Assembly: GCA_024695145.1 (NCBI GenBank)
Contig: JAILIS010000038.1
Span: 58,978 to 122,977 of the forward strand
Reading direction: 5' to 3'
From: Lachnospiraceae bacterium
Lineage (GTDB): Bacteria > Bacillota > Clostridia > Lachnospirales > Lachnospiraceae
DNA length: 64,000 nt
In this document: positions 60,247 to 64,000 of the stretch, piece after piece
Numbering within the stretch: position 1 is the stretch's first letter
How the letters are laid out: each line of letters opens with the position of its first letter
Position numbers and translations under genes: made by a program
The notes under the pieces: model-generated
What the model was told of the DNA's origin: nothing
The model's database searches: none
Seen by the model: the letters and a program-made list of their open reading frames with translations, nothing else

Positions 60247-61581
60247 TTACTGTGGAATAATGATACCGCCGAAATATTCCGGATTGCCGTCTTTATCGCT
60301 TAACACAAACCCTCTGGTCGTAAGGAGGACATATTCTCCTTTTGCATTTTTTGCACGATAATATATGAGGCGCAGTTCGGCATCTCCGCGCAGAACCGCT
60401 TCAACAGCGTCCTTGTATACTTCTGTATCGTCGGGATGAACATAATCCAGCCAGATACTGTCGGCATGGTACATATATTCCGATTTCAATCCGAAGTCAT
60501 TTATCAATGAAAGAGCCCATCTTGAATAATCATATTTCATATCATTCAGGTATACATAGCCTCCTCCGGATACAGTCAGTAAAGCTCCGAACATTGCGTC
60601 GAGCAACCGCTTTCGTTCGTCAGGGATAGGTTCATCTATCGTTTCCATCTGGTTGAAACCTTCAACGGCATCCCCTGTTTTGAGCTCTTTTTTATTTTGG
60701 TACATTAATGCGTCAGCACGTTCAAATACCTCAGAAAACTCACTGTCGCTGCCGGGATCATATACTGCCATGCCACAGGCAACATAGGGACCCGAACGCG
60801 AACGTTTATTGGCAACGGATTCTTTTTTTAACTTTTCGATCAGTGCTTCTTTGCGCCTAAAGTCACTGCCTGTCAATATTACGACAAACTCATCCCCGCC
60901 TATTCTGAATACCGGGCTGTGTTTATAGATCTCGCAGATCATATGGCTTGTCCGCTGTATGGCTTCATCACCGAAGCTGTGACCTCTCGTGTCGTTTATC
61001 CGTTTTAGATCATTTATATCGCACATTACAACGGCGAAATCCGGCATTTTTACGCCTGAACTTATCTTTTCATTTATCGTACGGGTTTCTTCCACGAAAG
61101 CATTATGATTTTTGACCCCGGTCAGTTCATCCAATCGTGCCATATGCTCGGCATTTCTCAGATCCTCTTTTTGTTTTTCCGCTTCTTTGATCTCGGCATC
61201 AACATTTTCCATACAGAAAAGGAAATGCTTTTTATCCTCGCACATGATATTGATATGCCGCACATGTACGATTTTCCCGTTTATTATCAATCGACATCCG
61301 ACCGTATATGTATGATTCTCGGAGAGTATTTTCAGGATCGTTTCTTTATCGTGTATCTTGAGTACAAGTTCAAGGTCATCCGGGTGAACAACTCTGGGAG
61401 CATTATTTCCGGCAAAAGCGAAGAAGTCTTTGCCCTGTTTGGGAATATTCAGTCCTTTCAGCAGTTTTGCAGGCATAAATTCGCAGTAATTCCCCGTTTC
61501 GATCTCGATATAATATATACTGTCAAAATGTCTTGCAAGAGTTGTTGCAACCTGACTTAAAGCTTTTTGATCGATATTCAT
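60247..61581 (-). CDS. PAS-GGDEF-PAS diguanylate cyclase
   Basis: A 444-residue cytoplasmic signalling protein. A PAS-like domain (about 20-135, with VHPDDLELVLKIHDKET) leads through a short coiled linker (EIKEAEKQKEDLRNAEHM) into a GGDEF domain at about 150-310. DELTGVKNHNAF, DINDLKRINDTRGHSFGDEAI and the active-site RIGGDEFVVIL are all intact, so c-di-GMP synthesis is likely. No RxxD inhibitory site is seen five residues upstream. A second PAS-like domain (about 325-440, YVHPDDTEVYKDAVEAVL) follows the catalytic domain, an uncommon order. I chose ATG 61581 with AGAGGTGA before it; the open frame extends 68 residues further, with poor support. Confidence 0.85.
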   Translation of the reverse strand: MNIDQKALSQVATTLARHFDSIYYIEIETGNYCEFMPAKLLKGLNIPKQGKDFFAFAGNNAPRVVHPDDLELVLKIHDKETILKILSENHTYTVGCRLIINGKIVHVRHINIMCEDKKHFLFCMENVDAEIKEAEKQKEDLRNAEHMARLDELTGVKNHNAFVEETRTINEKISSGVKMPDFAVVMCDINDLKRINDTRGHSFGDEAIQRTSHMICEIYKHSPVFRIGGDEFVVILTGSDFRRKEALIEKLKKESVANKRSRSGPYVACGMAVYDPGSDSEFSEVFERADALMYQNKKELKTGDAVEGFNQMETIDEPIPDERKRLLDAMFGALLTVSGGGYVYLNDMKYDYSRWALSLINDFGLKSEYMYHADSIWLDYVHPDDTEVYKDAVEAVLRGDAELRLIYYRAKNAKGEYVLLTTRGFVLSDKDGNPEYFGGIIIPQ

Positions 61582-61832
61582 ATTCAAATCACCTCTACCT
61601 GCTTGAGAATCGCTGAGTGTTACAATGGACTTCGCTTTTTTCGAACTGATAAAAGATGAAAACATTTTATCATAAAAGTCACAATGCAGAAATACCGAGT
61701 CTGCAAAATTGAGATACCGGCGAACACCGGACATCACACTATTACTTTTGATCGACTTGAGATATTTTATTATATTTATTATCATTACAGGGAAAACCCC
61801 ATTTATATTTTTTTGTAAGGATAAGGACCTGA

Positions 61833-62804
61833 ATGAATATCTGGATTCTTTATATTATTATTGTCATATTGCTGTGGGCTATGACCGGCCTGATCTATAA
61901 GGCGGGCGTACATAAGGAAGAGGAGAAGCACACCGGCCTGAAGTTCTCCGTATCTGTAGGTGTGGTTTTCTTTGTCATATCACTGTTTTATCTCATTACA
62001 AGAGATGAACCCTTCACGATCATTGAAAGCGCCGTAAGATACTGGCCCATGACCGTTTTTGGCATTATCTACTTTGTGATCAACACCATATCTTTTAACG
62101 GATATATCTATAATGAGGTCACGGTGGAAGCTCCTGTTGAGGGGATAAGCGGTGGCACATCCACGATACTGTTGATCGCTGCTTATCTGATCCTCGGAAG
62201 GGTTGATTCGATCTCAAAACTGCTGACGCCGTTAAGAACGCTCGGGATCCTGATAATACTGTTCAGCATCATCCTGCTTGCGTCCGCAAGAAACAGGGAG
62301 ACAAGAAGGGAGAAAGAGCGCGGGCCCGATTTTCAAAAGAAGTCATGGAAATGGCGGGGGCTTGGAACTTTGATCTTTCCGGTCATGTTTTCCATGGTTG
62401 ATGCTCTTGAAACAGTAATAACCGGAGTATGCCTTGATTCTACGTACGGTTATTCCATGCCGGCAGGAGACAGCATAATAATCATCGGGATGGAATATTC
62501 AATATTGGCCTTTGGATCCTGGGTCTATATATTTGTCAAGGACAGGGAGTTCTATAATCCCTTCAAAAGAGAAAACGTGCCAAGACTGCTCGGATCTGTA
62601 ACGGACAACGTGGGCATCGTATTTTACAGTTATGCAATGGCCATCGATTCCGTTTCAACCGATCCGGTCCTTGCGGTATATCCGGTATTTGCCATGATCG
62701 GAGGACGTATCTTCATGAAGGAAAAAGTCAGTACGATCCAGTATATTACCGTACTTTGCATAGTTGTGGGAAGCGTTTTGGTCGTTACCGATTCGATCAT
62801 CTGA
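61833..62804 (+). CDS. DMT-type (EamA-like) membrane transporter
   Basis: A 323-residue protein with about ten hydrophobic segments in two halves: LYIIIVILLWAMTGLIYKAG at the start, FGIIYFVINTISFNGYIYNEVTVEAPVEGISGGTSTILLIAAYLILG near 72-118, a basic loop (RNRETRREKERG) near 153, and ALDSVSTDPVLAVYPVFAMIGGRIFMKEKVS-like terminal region near 275-305, where the EamA pattern is clearest. Family members move amino acids, nucleosides or other small metabolites. AAGGA lies 8 nt before the ATG. It is divergent from the GGDEF gene. Confidence 0.78.
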   Translation: MNIWILYIIIVILLWAMTGLIYKAGVHKEEEKHTGLKFSVSVGVVFFVISLFYLITRDEPFTIIESAVRYWPMTVFGIIYFVINTISFNGYIYNEVTVEAPVEGISGGTSTILLIAAYLILGRVDSISKLLTPLRTLGILIILFSIILLASARNRETRREKERGPDFQKKSWKWRGLGTLIFPVMFSMVDALETVITGVCLDSTYGYSMPAGDSIIIIGMEYSILAFGSWVYIFVKDREFYNPFKRENVPRLLGSVTDNVGIVFYSYAMAIDSVSTDPVLAVYPVFAMIGGRIFMKEKVSTIQYITVLCIVVGSVLVVTDSII

Positions 62805-62822
62805 ACAGCCGGAGAAACCGTA

Positions 62823-62899
62823 CCTTTTGACGGCCGGGAAGAACCCTTCCTTTTGACAGCCGGAAAGAACCCTTACTTATGACGGCCGGGAAGCCGGCA
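62823..62899. repeat. Short tandem repeat, about 27 bp x 3
   Basis: Copies of CTTTTGACGGCCGGGAAGAACC-type sequence start near 62823, 62850 and 62877, with few differences (GACAGCCGGAAAG; TTATGACGGCCGGGAAG). They lie directly after the DMT gene and run into the 62-bp array. Confidence 0.75.
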
Positions 62900-63081
62900 G
62901 AAGAGGAGAAGCGGGCATCGAGAAGCAGGAAATATGAAAAATCGATGCTAGGAAGCCGATAGAAGAGGAGAAGCGGGCATCGGAAAGCGGGAAATATGAA
63001 GAATCGATGCCGTGAAGCCGGTAGAAGAGGAGAAGCGGGCATCGGAAAGCGGGAAAAATGAAAATCGATGCCGGGAAGCTT
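62900..63081. repeat. Array with 62-bp period (three units, same orientation as 59103)
   Basis: GCGGGCATCG starts at 62911, 62973 and 63035, again exactly 62 bp apart. Each unit reads GGCATCGGAAAGCGGGAAATATGAA, then ATCGATGCC, then a linker GAAGCCGGTAGAAGAGGAGAAGC. The third unit ends CCGGGAAGCTTGGAAG, the reverse complement of the CAAGCTTCCCGG linker of the first array. Confidence 0.9.
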
Positions 63082-63109
63082 GGAAGACAGGCAGAGTGTT
63101 CCCGGATAA

Positions 63110-63138
63110 TTGATTTTTTATCTTTTATCTGTCATACT
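63110..63138 (+). promoter_or_regulatory. Probable promoter of the 143-aa orphan gene
   Basis: TTGATT (63110-63115) and CATACT (63133-63138) are 17 nt apart, about 35 nt upstream of the ATG at 63173. The -10 is non-consensus. Confidence 0.4.
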
Positions 63139-63172
63139 TTGATCATCGGATTGTGAATATGAGGAGAATCGT

Positions 63173-63604
63173 ATGGCTATTATACCTATTAAAGACATTC
63201 CCACAAATAAAGCATTAAACCCTTCGCAAAGGGATCTTATCCGCCAGGATATAAGATATGCGATAAAGCTCGGAGTGCCGAAATTTGAATTCGACGATGA
63301 CCGGTACAAATACAGCACTCTCGCAAGAAGTGCCAAAGAAGCGTTTATATCACTGTTTACCAACGAGATCTACCATAACGCTGCCGTTAAAGCCGAAAAG
63401 CGCCTGAACAGGGAATTTCCCGGAAAAAATGTTGCGATCCCCGGGTCTTCCGGTTATTTTGCCCGCGCGGCAGTATTCACATCAAGAAAAATGGAAGACC
63501 GTATACACGTATACTGCTCACTCAATCTTAACCTGATAAACGGATTGGACGGATATCTGTATATAGACGCGTTAAAATCATTGTACAAGGATCTGCCAAA
63601 GTAG
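63173..63604 (+). CDS. Hypothetical protein, 143 residues
   Basis: I do not recognise this protein. It starts at ATG 63173 with a GAGGAG binding site 6 nt upstream. The sequence is of mixed composition with no signal peptide or membrane segment. Short notable parts are IPIKDIPTNKALNPSQRDLIRQDI at the start, LARSAKEAFISLFTNEIYHNAAV in the middle, FPGKNVAIPGSSGYFARAAVF near 80-100, and a C-terminal HVYCSLNLNLINGLDGYLYIDALKSLYKD. It lies between a repeat array and tRNA-like repeats, so it may belong to accessory DNA. Confidence 0.6.
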   Translation: MAIIPIKDIPTNKALNPSQRDLIRQDIRYAIKLGVPKFEFDDDRYKYSTLARSAKEAFISLFTNEIYHNAAVKAEKRLNREFPGKNVAIPGSSGYFARAAVFTSRKMEDRIHVYCSLNLNLINGLDGYLYIDALKSLYKDLPK

Positions 63605-63669
63605 GTCTCATAAACAGTGCTTTCGGCAAAAAAAGAGTGGAAAGAAAAAAGAATTGAGCAATAAAGAAA

Positions 63670-63826
63670 TGGAGCATACGGGACTGATTCGGATGCGTTA
63701 CCAATGTCAAGGGTTCGAGAAAAAATTAAAGAGTGGAGCATACGGGACTAATTCGGATGCGTCACCAATGTCATGGGTTCAGTAAAATGGGCAAGAAAAA
63801 ATGGAGCATACGGGACTCGAACCCGC
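63670..63826 (-). repeat. Three tRNA 3'-end-like direct repeats (attachment-site-like)
   Basis: TGGAGCATACGGGACT occurs at 63670-63685, 63734-63749 and 63802-63817. The third continues CGAACCCGC, so on the minus strand it reads GCGGGTTCGAGTCCCGTATGCTCCA-like, i.e. a T-arm plus acceptor 3' strand. The first two copies instead continue with a shared ATTCGGATGCGTYACCAATGTCA segment and a GGGTTC. No matching 5' acceptor (ATGCTCC on the plus strand) follows within 90 bp, so there is no intact tRNA gene. The pattern fits repeated use of a tRNA end as an integration site. Confidence 0.7.
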
Positions 63827-63888
63827 AGGGTGCTTCGCAAACATTGATGAAAGGAGGGTCTGCGGCATCAGCATCACCCTGCAACACG

Positions 63889-63902
63889 TGTTGCAACACG
63901 TG
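63889..63902. repeat. 14-bp palindrome
   Basis: The sequence around 63881-63902 contains GCAACACGTGTTGC, a perfect palindrome, followed by another GCAACACGTG-like half. The role is unknown; it could be a protein-binding site. Confidence 0.4.
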
Positions 63903-63913
63903 GATTTAACCTG

Positions 63914-64000
63914 TTATTCCTTCTTCTTTTCAAATCCCTCTAAATTCAACTCGCGCCTAAGTTCATCTTTTGTTGGCATGTATGGAAGATATTTTGCTGC
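63914..64000 (-). CDS. C-terminal end of a minus-strand gene, possibly YhcG/DUF1016-type PDDEXK nuclease
   Basis: Read leftwards from the window edge, 28 codons are open to a TAA at 63914-63916. They spell a charged tail containing AAKYLPYMPTKDELRREL and ending EGFEKKKE. The YLPYMPTKDELRREL pattern resembles the C-terminus of YhcG/DUF1016 PDDEXK nuclease proteins (YLPSEEEL-like), which are common in mobile regions. The match is short and from memory, so the assignment is tentative. It is too short here to be listed by length alone, but lies beside the tRNA-like repeats. Confidence 0.45.
   Translation of the reverse strand, partial: AAKYLPYMPTKDELRRELNLEGFEKKKE

Noticed and set aside
63802..63826. 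Complete tRNA gene on the minus strand
   Set aside because: Only the T-arm and 3' acceptor strand are present. No matching 5' acceptor or anticodon arm follows.

Overview
This 64 kb window looks like chromosomal DNA of an anaerobic, low-to-moderate-GC Firmicute, most likely a member of the Lachnospiraceae (Clostridia). Three things point there: the cysE, cysS, mrnC, rlmB, sigH order known from Bacillus and Clostridium; the tig-clpP-clpX-lon-ysxC block; and an anaerobic (cobalt-early) corrin pathway behind a cobalamin riboswitch. The family assignment is an inference from gene content and protein resemblance.

Layout, left to right. (1) 1-576: 3' end of a purH-type AICAR transformylase. (2) 577-810: nested-hairpin repeat elements. 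(3) 811-8429: an envelope cluster of two CotH-kinase paralogues, a VTC-domain protein, a DUF4956 membrane protein and a large GT-C-like membrane protein. The last gene ends inside a tRNA-Val gene. (4) 8420-9386: tRNA-Val, a second nested-hairpin element, tRNA-Met, and a tandem array with 62-bp period, closed by a second copy of the tRNA-Met 3' end and terminator. (5) 9426-11180: a second GT-C-like protein, paralogous to the one at 6192. (6) 11311-21084: cysE, nadE, an MBOAT/SGNH pair, ispF, cysS, mrnC, rlmB, sigH, a GT10 fucosyltransferase and hslO. (7) 21117-23793: tRNA-Thr, a MATE exporter and a FliB-like gene. (8) 23828-42567: a cobalamin riboswitch and about 18 kb of tightly packed cobalamin genes. 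They encode a lipoprotein cobaltochelatase, a binding lipoprotein, an ABC permease, an ABC-ATPase/CbiP fusion, CobT, CobU, CobS, CbiB, CobD, CbiC, CbiD, CbiFG, CbiH, CbiJE, CbiA and a Cys-rich protein. (9) 42541-44115: a GT39-like membrane glycosyltransferase on the minus strand. (10) 44319-55302: tig, clpP, clpX, lon, ysxC, an AI-2E-family protein, a CDF transporter, malQ and argC. (11) 55306-63604: ybaK, a secreted clostripain-family protease, a nucleoside hydrolase, a PAS-GGDEF-PAS protein, a DMT transporter and an orphan ORF, with two more 62-bp-period arrays between them. (12) 63670-64000: three tRNA 3'-end-like repeats and the end of a minus-strand gene, probably the edge of an integrated element.

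The cobalamin region reads as one regulon. A probable promoter and an AdoCbl-type riboswitch with an intrinsic terminator precede genes that mostly overlap by 4 nt. Together they cover cobalt chelation, corrinoid or metal import, most of corrin ring synthesis, amidation, aminopropanol attachment and lower-ligand assembly. No cbiL, cbiT or cob(I)alamin adenosyltransferase gene is present in the window.

The most unusual material is non-coding. One family is a repeat of conserved 62-bp period at three loci, each unit holding an imperfect GGCATCG/CGATGCC palindrome; one array lies between duplicated copies of a tRNA 3' end plus terminator. The other is a nested-hairpin element whose stems differ in sequence but keep pairing. 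A truncated copy of it appears to supply the ribosome binding site and start codon of the first CotH gene. The CotH-CotH-VTC-DUF4956-GT-C cluster is the best candidate for an under-described protein system.
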